Shown here: one piece after another, positions 45,477 through 53,139 of the stretch
Numbering within the stretch: the stretch's first letter is position 1
How the letters are laid out: the number at the start of each line of letters is the position of its first letter
NCBI RefSeq assembly: GCF_009923995.1
Contig: NZ_RFSK01000021.1
Location: 1-64,000, forward strand
Direction: 5' to 3'
Origin: Janthinobacterium sp.
GTDB taxonomy: Bacteria > Pseudomonadota > Gammaproteobacteria > Burkholderiales > Burkholderiaceae_D
Length of the DNA stretch: 64,000 nucleotides
Made by a program: the position numbers and the translations under genes
The notes under the pieces: model-generated
Told to the model about the DNA's origin: nothing
Databases searched by the model: none
What the model saw: the letters and a program-made list of their open reading frames with translations, nothing else

Positions 45477-46816
45477 TCAGTAGACGTCGCGGCGGTAGCG
45501 CCCTTCGGCGGCCAGCGCGTCGAGCGCGGGGCGGCCCAGCATCTCCTGCAGGGCCTGGTCCACGCCGCCCGCCATGCCGGCCAGGCTGCCGCAGATGTAG
45601 ATGGCGGCGCCCTGTGCCAGCCACAGCCTGACTTCGTCGGCATTGCCGCGCAGGCGGTCCTGCACGTAGGTGCGCTCCGCCTGGTCGCGCGAAAACGCCA
45701 CGTCCAGGCGCGGCAGGTCGCCGCTCGCATGCCAGCCTTCGATTTCTTCGCGGTAATGGAAATCATGGGCAAGGTTGCGTTCGCCAAAGATCAGCCAGTT
45801 ACGCCGCTGTCCCGCCAGCACGCGGCTTTTCAGGTGGCCGCGCAAGCCCGCGATGCCGCTGCCATTGCCGATCAGGATCAAGGGCCGTTGGGCATTGTCT
45901 TCCAGGCGGAAACGCCGGTGCTGGCGCAGGCGCAGCTGCACCACGTCGCCGACGGCCGCCTGCGCCGTCAGCCAGCCCGAGGCCAGGCCCAGGCTGCCGT
46001 CGGGATGCGCATGCTGGCGCACCAGCAAGTGCACACTGCCGTCGTGCGGGATGGAGGCGATGGAATATTCGCGCGGTTGCGCAGGATCAAGCGGCGCGGC
46101 CACCTGCACCAGGTCGCCCGACTGCCAGTCCGGCAAAGCGCCCGTCGCGGGCGCCAGTTCCAGATGATAGATGGCGCCCCCCGCGCTGCCGGGATTGAGC
46201 AGCTGCCTGTGCGCCAGGCGCCACTCGCCAAAGGCGGGCGCGCTCCAGTCGGGTGCGTCGCTGGTGCCGGCCAGGTGGCTCAGGTGCTGGAACCATTGCT
46301 CGATGGCGGCGCTGGCGCTGCGGTCAACTTCGATGCGCTCGAACAGGCGCGCGGCACCCTGCGCCGCCAGCCAGGCGTCCAGCGCGCGGCCAAAGCCGCA
46401 ATACTGGCCATAGCTGCGGTCGCCCAGGGCGAGCACCGCGTAATGCAGTTGCGGCAGCGCAAGCTCGCCCGTCATCAGCCGGCCCATGAAGGCGGCCGCA
46501 TTGTCGGGCGCGTCGCCTTCGCCATAGGTGCTGACCAGGAACAAGGCGCGCTCCGCTTGCTCCAGATCCGCGGCCGTCAGCTCGGCCAGCGGGCACAGGC
46601 GCACGGCAATGCCGGCCAGCTGCAGGCTCTGCGCCGTTTGCGTGGCCAGCTCTTCGGCATTGCCGTGCGCCTGTGCCCGCTGGCCGAGCTGACGGCCGCG
46701 GATCTGGAGCAAGCGGAGCGCGCCTTGTTCCTGGTCAGCACCAGGCACACGCCTGCATAGCTGAGTGACAGGGCGGCCAGCAAGGCCAGCCGCGTCGTAT
46801 CGTGCGTAAAAATCAT
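45477..46816 (-). pseudogene. Flavodoxin/FAD-NAD(P)H reductase (CysJ-like), N-terminus disrupted by an inverted repeat
   Basis: Sulfite-reductase-flavoprotein-like electron-transfer protein. The start frame (ATG 46816) encodes a membrane anchor, TRLALLAALSLSYAGVCLVL. The remainder is in another frame from about 46700 down: partial flavodoxin domain (GNAEELATQTAQ, LFLVSTYGEGDAPDN, LALGDRSYGQYCGFG), FAD domain (PREYSIASIP) and NAD(P) domain (LILIGNGSGIAGLRG, YICGSLAGMAGGVDQ, RYRRDVY). The sequence that should encode the first flavodoxin strand and the FMN-phosphate loop (SQTG type) is replaced by an inverted copy of bases 46527-46614. A GTG at 46748 gives a longer frame but without these parts. 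It is last in the PepSY-DUF2271-DUF4198-ApbE operon. Confidence 0.8.
46527..46742. repeat. Perfect 88-bp inverted repeat with 40-bp spacer in the flavoreductase gene
   Basis: Bases 46527-46614 and 46655-46742 are exact reverse complements over all 88 positions by direct reading; the spacer 46615-46654 is unique. The left arm is native coding sequence on the minus strand (GIAVRLCPLAELTAADLEQA). The right arm is its inverted copy and encodes the same peptide on the plus strand. The arrangement suggests template switching at a replication fork, or a sequencing or assembly artefact. Confidence 0.93.
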
Positions 46817-46829
46817 GGGAAATAACTAT

Positions 46830-47870
46830 TCATTCGTCGAGCATGGCCAGCAGCTGGCTGCTGAGAAATTCGCGGTAGCCTGCGCCGTCGCGCTGCAGGA
46901 AGCGCGCGGCCAGGCCCTGCTCTTCGGCCAGCGCCATGCCCGCTTCGGCACCGAGCACCGTCAGGGCCGTCGACCAGGCGTCGGCCGCCATGCATTCGGC
47001 ATGCACGACGGTGACGGACGCGAGCTGATTGGCGATCGGCATGCCGCTGCGGGGATCGATGGTATGGGAAAAACGCGCCGAACCGTCGTCATAGAAACGC
47101 CGGTAGTCGCCCGACGTCGCCACGGACAGGCCATGCAGCGCCAGCAGCATTTCCGCCGGATGCCGTGCATTATCGGCACTATCGGCAGCGCCATCGACCT
47201 GTTCCAGCATGACCCACCACGGCTGGCCGTCGGGCTTGCTGCCTGCACCGCGCAGCTCGCCGCCCACTTCGACCAGGTAGTGATGGATGCCCTGGCTGTC
47301 CAGGTAGCGGGCCAGGCGGTCCACGCCATAGCCCTTGGCGATGGCGGACAGGTCCAGCTGCAAGCCGCCGGGCTGGCGCGCGCGGCGGGCCGGCAAGTCC
47401 AGTTCCAGGCGGCGGCGCTGACGCTGCGACAGCAGCAGGGCCACCGTATCGTCTTTCGGCGGCAGGAAGCCGGGCTGGTCGTAGCGGTTGCGGGGGCCGA
47501 AGCCCCACAGGTTGACGAGGGCGCCCGCGCACGGGTCATACGCGCCACCGGACGCCTGCGCCACATGCATGGCAAAGCCCAGCACCTCGCAGAAGGCGGC
47601 GGGCAGGCTGTGCCAGCTGCCCGCCTCGGCCCGGTTGAAGCGGCCCAGGTCCGAGTCCTCGTCCCAGTGGCTCATTTGCGCCACGACCAGGTCCAGCTGC
47701 TGCTGCAAGCCCTGCTGCAGGTCGGCGCTGCCGGCCCGGCCCGGCATGGCGGATTCCAGCAGGCGCACGGACCAGCTGGTGCCCATGGACAGGCCGCGCA
47801 AGTCCCGGATCGCGGCGCCGGGCGGCGCGACCTCATCGGAAATATGCTGGGGCAGCAGGACCCGGCGCAT
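46830..47870 (-). CDS. apbE: FAD:protein FMN transferase (ApbE)
   Basis: Attaches FMN through a phosphoester bond to Thr/Ser in target proteins. It has 346 residues. ApbE features are MGTSWSVRLLE, the Gly/Pro-rich LVNLWGFGP, LDLSAIAKGYGVDRL, the GGELRGAG loop, SHTIDPRSGMP and MAADAWSTALTVLG with the metal/catalytic residues. No signal peptide or lipobox is visible after ATG 47870, although ApbE is usually exported, so either the start is misread or this one works in the cytoplasm. Its likely target is the DUF2271 protein two genes upstream, which carries DGVSGAT. Confidence 0.92.
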   Translation of the reverse strand: MRRVLLPQHISDEVAPPGAAIRDLRGLSMGTSWSVRLLESAMPGRAGSADLQQGLQQQLDLVVAQMSHWDEDSDLGRFNRAEAGSWHSLPAAFCEVLGFAMHVAQASGGAYDPCAGALVNLWGFGPRNRYDQPGFLPPKDDTVALLLSQRQRRRLELDLPARRARQPGGLQLDLSAIAKGYGVDRLARYLDSQGIHHYLVEVGGELRGAGSKPDGQPWWVMLEQVDGAADSADNARHPAEMLLALHGLSVATSGDYRRFYDDGSARFSHTIDPRSGMPIANQLASVTVVHAECMAADAWSTALTVLGAEAGMALAEEQGLAARFLQRDGAGYREFLSSQLLAMLDE

Positions 47871-47896
47871 CGGCAAGCTGGCGAACGGACCGCCGC

Positions 47897-48721
47897 TTAC
47901 TGCGGCAGCACTTCCACGGAAGCGGCGTAGGTGGCCCGGCGCTCCGGCATCACGGGCGGCTGGCCGGCCACGGCGGGGGCGGCCGCAGGCCAGGTGCTGC
48001 TCAGGTAATACATGCCGGCGGCCGGCACGGTGAACGTGATCTCGCCCTTGGCATCCGTGCTCTGGCGGATTTCACCGAGCACGCCACGATAGCGCACGCC
48101 GCCCGGCACGAGGCTGAAGGCCTGGTTGGCGGCCGGCTTGCCGTCGATCAGGAAACGCCACGTGGCTTTCTCGCCCGCGCGCAAGTCGTTCGGATGGGTG
48201 ACGGGCACGAATTCCAGGCCCACGCCCGTCGGCTTGAACACTTCCGTGCTCGTCTCGCCATTGCTGAAGAAGGTTTCCAGGCGCGCTGCCGTGCGCGTGA
48301 CTTTCACATCCTTCGCATCGGCCGGCACGTCCTTCTTGAAGCTTTCCTCGTTGCCACGGAAACGCTTCTGCTCGCCGTTCACCGTGTAGCTGCCCATCAC
48401 GTTTTGCGACACGATGGCCGCCTTGTAGGTGCCAGGCTTTTCCATCTTCACGTCAAACACGCTGCGCAGGCGGCCCGTCAGGGTATTGGCCGGCGTGACT
48501 GGCGCGCCATCCGGGCCCGTCACCTGCAGCGCGTCCAGGCGCAGCGGCTGGTGGTCGATCTCGAACAGGCCGTCGGACACGGCCGCGTCCACCGTGACCC
48601 AGGCGTCCTTGCTTTCCACCATCGTGCTCGATGGCACCATCCAGCCGCGGTGGGCGTGGGCATTCATGGCCAGGCCGGCCAGGGCCAGGGCGATCAGCGG
48701 TTTATTCAGTTGCTTGAACAT
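47897..48721 (-). CDS. DUF4198 periplasmic protein
   Basis: Exported protein of 274 residues with a clear signal peptide (LIALALAGLAMNAHA), followed at once by HRGWMVPSSTMVESKDAWVT, the typical DUF4198 N-terminus with a His that often lies near a metal site. Beta-rich, with Ig-like segments (KMEKPGTYKAAIVSQNV, KGEITFTVPAAGMYYLSS). DUF4198 proteins often sit with iron, nickel or cobalt uptake genes; the precise role is unknown. 12 nt after the DUF2271 gene and 26 nt before apbE, so in one operon. Confidence 0.88.
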   Translation of the reverse strand: MFKQLNKPLIALALAGLAMNAHAHRGWMVPSSTMVESKDAWVTVDAAVSDGLFEIDHQPLRLDALQVTGPDGAPVTPANTLTGRLRSVFDVKMEKPGTYKAAIVSQNVMGSYTVNGEQKRFRGNEESFKKDVPADAKDVKVTRTAARLETFFSNGETSTEVFKPTGVGLEFVPVTHPNDLRAGEKATWRFLIDGKPAANQAFSLVPGGVRYRGVLGEIRQSTDAKGEITFTVPAAGMYYLSSTWPAAAPAVAGQPPVMPERRATYAASVEVLPQ

Positions 48722-48733
48722 GATGGGGGCGCC

Positions 48734-49249
48734 TTATGGTTTGAGTTGGACGACGACATTGCCGAGTTCTTCCTTGCCCTTGCCAGGTACGGACTGGGCC
48801 GACTTCAGCGGCCACTGGAACGGCACGCGCACCAGTTCGCGTCCGCCCGCTTCGCGCGCCGCTTCCACCACGACCTGGTATTCGCCGGCCGGCAACTTGT
48901 CCAGCAAGGCCTTGGCGCCGGGGAAGGTCAGGGTATGTTCACCGGGGGCGCGCGTGGCGCCGCTGACGCCGTCGACGGGCATGGCCAGGTCGCGGCCGCT
49001 CTTGCGCCACCACTGGCGCATGTCCTTCAGCCATTTTTCGCCCGCCTTGTCCTTCTTCTTCACGTCGTACAGCACGGCCAGGTTGCCCACCACCTTCTGG
49101 TCTGCCGTTTCCAGCCATGCCGCCACGTATGGACGGTGGTATTCCGCCACGTTCAGTTGCGGAATTTCAATCTTGAGGGACAGGTCGGCTGCCATCGCCG
49201 AAGTGCCGATCAGGGGAAGGCCAAGCGCCAGGGAGTAGCGTAATTTCAT
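48734..49249 (-). CDS. DUF2271 periplasmic protein with ApbE flavinylation motif
   Basis: Exported protein of 171 residues with signal peptide SLALGLPLIGTSAMAAD. DUF2271 features are LKIEIPQLNVAEYHRPYVAA, WLETADQKVVGNLAVLYD and WLKDMRQWWRKSGRD. Residues 93-99 are DGVSGAT, an exact fit to the ApbE target pattern D-x-x-(S/T)-(G/S)-A-(S/T), so Thr99 is predicted to carry covalent FMN. This makes it the probable electron carrier of the operon. It lies between the PepSY membrane protein and DUF4198. Confidence 0.9.
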   Translation of the reverse strand: MKLRYSLALGLPLIGTSAMAADLSLKIEIPQLNVAEYHRPYVAAWLETADQKVVGNLAVLYDVKKKDKAGEKWLKDMRQWWRKSGRDLAMPVDGVSGATRAPGEHTLTFPGAKALLDKLPAGEYQVVVEAAREAGGRELVRVPFQWPLKSAQSVPGKGKEELGNVVVQLKP

Positions 49250-49280
49250 GGTGTGCCTGTAAAAAGAAGAATAAAAACGA

Positions 49281-49934
49281 TCAGTGAATAAACAGCAAGG
49301 CGATCGCGCAGGGTATCAAGATACCGAGGCCAACCATCGGCCAGGTAAATGGCCGGTTGGCCGCGTGGAACTTCAAAATCAGCAGGCCCGTCAGGCAAAA
49401 CACGAGGCAGGCGCCGGCAAAGATGTCGATGAACCAGTTCCAGGCCACGCCCGTGTTGCGGCCCTTGTGGACATCGTTGAGCCAGGACACCCAGCCCCGG
49501 TCCGTCAATTCATATTCGGCGGCCCCGTCTTCCAGGCCGATGCGCACCCAGGCGTCGCCGCCCGCCTTGGGCAGCGGCAGATACACTTCGTCCACGCTCC
49601 ACTCGGCGGGACGGCCGCCCGCATTGAGCGACCATTGCTGCGCAAGCCAGCGCTCGGCGGCGGCCGGCAGGGGCGCGTTGGCGCCGTCGTGCTGGGCGGC
49701 AAAGGCGGCCAGTTGCGTGACCAAGGGGGCCGGCAGGGTCGCCTGCTGGCGCGTGATGGATGGCTTGGCTTCGATCTGGCTGGCGTGGTTCAGGGTGATG
49801 CCGGTAATGGCGAACAGAAACATGCCCAGCAGGCAAAGCGCCGAGCTGATCCAATGCCATTGGTGCAAATTCTTCAGCCAGACGGCGCGGCTGGCGTTGT
49901 TCTTGGCCTTGTCGGCGGCGTCCGTCTTAGCCAT
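49281..49934 (-). CDS. PepSY-associated membrane protein
   Basis: Inner-membrane protein of 217 residues. The first membrane helix follows a conserved LHQWHWISSALCLLGMFLF (His residues fit heme or flavin electron transfer). A periplasmic PepSY-like region is at about 60-155 (WSVDEVYLPLPKAGGDAWVR). Two more helices follow NDVHKGRNTGVAWNWFIDIF at the C-terminus. Such proteins are thought to pass electrons across the membrane in iron reduction. It is first in the operon, starts with GGGAG upstream of its ATG, and lies about 100 nt from a perfect Fur palindrome. Confidence 0.88.
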   Translation of the reverse strand: MAKTDAADKAKNNASRAVWLKNLHQWHWISSALCLLGMFLFAITGITLNHASQIEAKPSITRQQATLPAPLVTQLAAFAAQHDGANAPLPAAAERWLAQQWSLNAGGRPAEWSVDEVYLPLPKAGGDAWVRIGLEDGAAEYELTDRGWVSWLNDVHKGRNTGVAWNWFIDIFAGACLVFCLTGLLILKFHAANRPFTWPMVGLGILIPCAIALLFIH

Positions 49935-50029
49935 GGACCGCTCCCGGCAGGCGGCGAGCCCCGTGGCGCGACAAGTCAGTGTGCTTCATTCCCATCCTTC
50001 AATCCCGCTCCATGCCCATAGTTTCAAAC

Positions 50030-50050
50030 AAATGATAATGATTATCATTT
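50030..50050. promoter_or_regulatory. Perfect Fur box upstream of the PepSY operon
   Basis: A 21-bp perfect palindrome AAATGATAAT-G-ATTATCATTT that contains the 7-1-7 Fur consensus TGATAAT-n-ATTATCA at 50033-50047. It lies 96 nt from the PepSY start and about 160 nt from the divergent pyridoxamine-oxidase-like gene. The minus-strand operon is the likelier target, as its content fits iron starvation. Confidence 0.92.
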
Positions 50051-50210
50051 ATTAAGTCAATACATGGGGACGTCCGCAAGGGCGGCGTTTTGTAACAACT
50101 TTGAAACATGGCGCCACGCAGGCCGGCAAGCCCGTTACGTAAGCTGGCGTACAGAGCCGCATGCCGTGCCCGCCTATGCTTTGTTCAGGACAATCAACGG
50201 GGAGCACACC

Positions 50211-50708
50211 ATGCAACAGTATTCCAGCGAACAACTGGCCAGCATCGCGGCCAGGATCAAGAGCGTCAAATTCGGCATGCTCACCACCAGCGACGACATG
50301 CGCACGCTGACCAGCCGGCCCTTGACCCAGCAGCAAATCGACAATGACGGGCAGATCTGGTTTTTTGTGTCGGACGACGCCAGCTATGCGCGCGATTTGC
50401 TGAACAATCCGCAAGTCAATGTCAGCTTTGTCGACACGGGCGACAGCCTGTACGTGTCCGTCTGCGGCCATGCGCAGCTGCTGAAAGACCGCGCCAAGGC
50501 GGAAGAGCTGTGGAGTCCGCTCGTGAAAGCCTGGTTCCCCGGCGGACTCGACGATCCCAAGCTGTCGCTGATCAAGGTGACGATACAGTCGGCCGAATAC
50601 TGGGACAGCAGCGCCAGCAAGATGATGCAATTCTATGAAATGGCCAAGGCCGCCATCACGGGCGAGCCGCCGAAGGACGTGGGGGAACACGGCCGGGTCG
50701 ACCTGTAG
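50211..50708 (+). CDS. Pyridoxamine 5'-phosphate oxidase-fold, general stress protein
   Basis: A 165-residue flavin-binding split-barrel protein of the general-stress-protein-26 type. Visible phrases are IKSVKFGMLTTSDDMRTLTS, DGQIWFFVSDDASYARDLL, VNVSFVDTGDSLYVSVCGHA and LWSPLVKAWFPGGLDDPKL. It probably binds FMN, FAD or F420-like cofactor; the substrate is unknown. ATG 50211 follows GGGGAG and is preferred over an extended frame. It is divergent from the PepSY operon and shares its intergenic region with the Fur box. Confidence 0.88.
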   Translation: MQQYSSEQLASIAARIKSVKFGMLTTSDDMRTLTSRPLTQQQIDNDGQIWFFVSDDASYARDLLNNPQVNVSFVDTGDSLYVSVCGHAQLLKDRAKAEELWSPLVKAWFPGGLDDPKLSLIKVTIQSAEYWDSSASKMMQFYEMAKAAITGEPPKDVGEHGRVDL

Positions 50709-50721
50709 CAGGATCGCGTCA

Positions 50722-50764
50722 TTTTACCCGGGTGTTATTGACTTTCATTTTAACCCGGGTAAAA
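50722..50764. promoter_or_regulatory. Paired ACCCGGGT palindromes upstream of the DUF2239 gene
   Basis: TTTTACCCGGGT at 50722-50733 and ACCCGGGTAAAA at 50753-50764 are reverse complements of each other, each with a self-palindromic core. The 31-bp centre-to-centre distance is about three helical turns, so two dimers on one face of the helix is possible. The second copy ends 27 nt before the DUF2239 start, so it overlaps the expected promoter. Confidence 0.65.
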
Positions 50765-50791
50765 TTGCCTGCATTATCCATGGAGGCCCAT

Positions 50792-51397
50792 ATGCAGACC
50801 GATATCCCCGCCGCACCCCGCTACACCGCCTTTGCCGGCCAGCGGAAAGTCGCCGCAGGTCCCTTGCACGGCGTGGCGCAGTCGCTGAAGGAACTGGTGA
50901 CGCGCGACCCGGCGGCACAAATCCTCATCTTTGACGACGCCAGCGGCAGCCAGGTGGACCTCAACCTGCATGGCAGCCTGGACGAGGTGCTGCAGCGCCT
51001 GCCCCGCGCGCCGGCACCGCAGGCGCCGGACGCGCCCGCCCCTGCCCGCACGGCGGGGCGGCCGAAACTGGGCGTGGTGGCACGCGAAATCACCTTGCTG
51101 CCCCGTCACTGGGAATGGCTGGCCACGCAGCCGGGCGGCGCCTCCGTCGCCTTGCGCAAGCTGGTGGAACATGCGCAGCGGGGCAACAAGGCGCAGGACG
51201 AGCAGCGCCAGGCGCGCGAAGCGGCATATAAGGTCATGAGCGCGCTCGCCGGCGATGCGCCCGGCTTCGAGGAAGCCTGCCGCGCCCTGTTCGCCGGGCG
51301 GCAGCAGGCATTTCTGGCGTGCGTGCAGGATTGGCCAGCGGACGTGCAGGCGCACGTCCTGCAACTGGCCCAAGGAGGATGGTCAGACGACGCTTGA
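50792..51397 (+). CDS. DUF2239 family protein
   Basis: Predicted cytoplasmic protein of 201 residues. DUF2239 phrases: YTAFAGQRKVAAGPLHGVAQ, ILIFDDASGSQVDLNLHGS, GRPKLGVVAREITLLPRHWE, WLATQPGGASVALRKLVEHA. The conserved GRPKLGVVAREITLLPRHW resembles DNA-binding families such as YlxR or plasmid regulators only weakly; function is unknown. ATG 50792 is chosen as GGAGG lies 7 nt upstream. A paired palindrome in its promoter suggests self- or repressor control. Confidence 0.88.
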   Translation: MQTDIPAAPRYTAFAGQRKVAAGPLHGVAQSLKELVTRDPAAQILIFDDASGSQVDLNLHGSLDEVLQRLPRAPAPQAPDAPAPARTAGRPKLGVVAREITLLPRHWEWLATQPGGASVALRKLVEHAQRGNKAQDEQRQAREAAYKVMSALAGDAPGFEEACRALFAGRQQAFLACVQDWPADVQAHVLQLAQGGWSDDA

Positions 51398-51411
51398 CGG
51401 GTCAGCGCGGC

Positions 51412-51678
51412 TCAGACGCCCGTGCTGCCCGTCGTGTCGGGCGCGTCGTCGGCGCTCTGGCGGCTCTGGCCGGCCGAGCCGGACTGGTGATGCGGTAGGC
51501 GGTCGGCACGCCGCACTTCGCCGATGGAAAACAGATCGTCGCCGATATCGAGTCCTTGCTCGCTATCGACCAGCACAAAGCTCTCGGCCGCGTCGGCCGT
51601 GCTTTGCTTGCTGCCTGCCGTGGACGGCGCGCCGCCCTGGCTATTGCCTGGCTGTGGCGTGGTGGAGTTGCCCATCAT
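51412..51678 (-). CDS. Small hydrophilic Ser/Gly/Gln-rich protein
   Basis: Not recognised. About 88 residues, low-complexity ends (MMGNSTTPQPGNSQGGAPST) and a more structured middle (ESFVLVDSEQGLDIGDDLFS, IGEVRRADRLPHH). The strong GGGAG just before a double ATG argues for expression. No signal peptide. It is convergent with the DUF2239 gene and lies near a similarly low-complexity KGG protein, so a desiccation- or stress-related role is possible but unproven. Confidence 0.6.
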   Translation of the reverse strand: MMGNSTTPQPGNSQGGAPSTAGSKQSTADAAESFVLVDSEQGLDIGDDLFSIGEVRRADRLPHHQSGSAGQSRQSADDAPDTTGSTGV

Positions 51679-51903
51679 CTTCTCCCTGATCGTTGACTGC
51701 GGATTGCGTGCGGAGTGCGTGCGCACAAGCTAGGGGCCGATAACAGCCGCCTTGCCAGCGCCGCTCATTCATCATAGTCCATGCCTGCTGCAATGCATCA
51801 AAATTTTCACGGCTGCGCCTGCGCGCTGCGCTGCACGTGGCCGGCCGATGCCAGGCAGGCATGCGCCGGCCATGCACCGGCCACGTGCGCCGTGCGGCCT
51901 CCC

Positions 51904-52275
51904 TTACTTGTTGCGCGAAGCAGACCCCGAGCCGGAGCCCTGCCCGCCGCTTTGCTTGTTGCCACTGTCGCGATTGCCGTCCTGGTTCATGCTGGCATTG
52001 TCGCGCGTGCCGCCGGAGCTGGCGGCACTTTGCCGGTTGGCATCGTTCTTGTGGCTTTGGCTGCCTGCGCGGCGCGCTTCTTCGGACGTGAACTCATGCG
52101 CCGTGCCCTTTTCATGGGCGGCACGCCCCCCTTCGCTGGCGATTTCGCGCTGCTGTGCCGGGTCCATGGACGCGAAGCCACGCTTGCTGGTATCGCTCTG
52201 CTTGCTGCCGCCGCCGCTACCGGCGCTGCTACTGGTTTTACTGCCCTGCTGTTTATTGTCGCTCGATGTGGCCAT
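51904..52275 (-). CDS. KGG-repeat stress-induced protein
   Basis: Hydrophilic, Ser/Gly/Asn-rich protein of 123 residues, expected to be largely disordered. The middle carries the KGG/stress-induced acidophilic repeat: RGFASMDPAQQREIASEGGR, AAHEKGTAHEFTSEEARRAG. The family includes GsiB-like proteins of desiccation and general stress. ATG 52275 is preceded by AAGGAGAT. Flanks Ser/Gly-rich (NKQSGGQGSGSGSAS at the end). Confidence 0.87.
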   Translation of the reverse strand: MATSSDNKQQGSKTSSSAGSGGGSKQSDTSKRGFASMDPAQQREIASEGGRAAHEKGTAHEFTSEEARRAGSQSHKNDANRQSAASSGGTRDNASMNQDGNRDSGNKQSGGQGSGSGSASRNK

Positions 52276-52470
52276 GATGATCTCCTTGATCGATAGAATC
52301 AGAAAACAGTGCATGCAATTCTTCCCCGCGCATGGCAAGGGAGACGTCATCTTAGTGCGCGCATGGGGTGCAAGAAATAGGAGGATGGCAAGCGCTCATG
52401 TAGGAAGAGTCCCGCCCTTGGTGGCGAAGTTACTTTTAGTTTTCCACCAAAAGTACCAGACACTCAGCAG

Positions 52471-53139
52471 TTACAGGGGGACGGGAAAGATGGCCGCATC
52501 GGCCGTCACGTACACGCGCTCGCCCGCGGCAGGCCGCACCGCGTGGCCGCCCGTGAAGGCGCCGAACGAGGGCAGGATGGTGCGTTCCTGGCCCAGCAGG
52601 AAGCATGGCAGGCGCAGGCCGCCGCGCCCGGCGCGCAGGTGGAACACGGGATGCACGTGGCCCGCCAGCACATGGCCGGCCGCCGCGGTGTCCGGATGAT
52701 GGCAGAACGACAAATTTCCCACCGTGTGCGGCTCGTCGACCATGCGGATGCCCAGCGCCGCCGCCGGGTCGCCCGCATGCTGGTCATGGTTGCCGCGCAC
52801 CACCGTCAGGCGCAGGCCGGGATGGCGCGTGCGCCAGACCAGCATGGCCGCCACGGTGGCGGGCGCGTGCGCGGCGCGCGCGTGCAGGAAGTCACCCAGG
52901 AAGACGACCTCCTCGCTGGCGTAGGTGGCCAGCAAGGCGTCCAGCGCCAGCAGGTTTTGCGAGGTGGTGCCGCGTGGCACGGGCACGCCCAGCGCACGGA
53001 AGGCCGCCGCCTTGCCGAAATGGATGTCGGCCACGACCAGCATCTTGCGCGCCGGCCAGTACACGGCCTTGTGCGCCAGCAGCCACAGCTGCTCGCCCGC
53101 CAGTTCCACGACGCAATGCGTTGGGCGCTGGCCGTTCAT
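52471..53139 (-). CDS. pdeM: Ligase-associated metallophosphoesterase (MPE/PdeM)
   Basis: Dimetal phosphoesterase of the four-gene Lhr-MPE-Lig-MBL DNA-repair cluster, expected to act as a DNA endonuclease/phosphodiesterase. It has 222 residues. Metal motifs: [54 protein letters not shown]. Its ATG overlaps the stop of the upstream helicase gene (ATGA), implying coupled translation. Last gene of the cluster. Confidence 0.92.
   Translation of the reverse strand: MNGQRPTHCVVELAGEQLWLLAHKAVYWPARKMLVVADIHFGKAAAFRALGVPVPRGTTSQNLLALDALLATYASEEVVFLGDFLHARAAHAPATVAAMLVWRTRHPGLRLTVVRGNHDQHAGDPAAALGIRMVDEPHTVGNLSFCHHPDTAAAGHVLAGHVHPVFHLRAGRGGLRLPCFLLGQERTILPSFGAFTGGHAVRPAAGERVYVTADAAIFPVPL

Noticed and set aside
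45405..46760. Plus-strand frame opposite the flavoreductase that ends with the same peptide as the real gene (LCPLAELTAADLEQAERALF)
   Set aside because: Explained by the 88-bp inverted repeat, which places the coding sequence on both strands; the rest of the frame is antisense noise.
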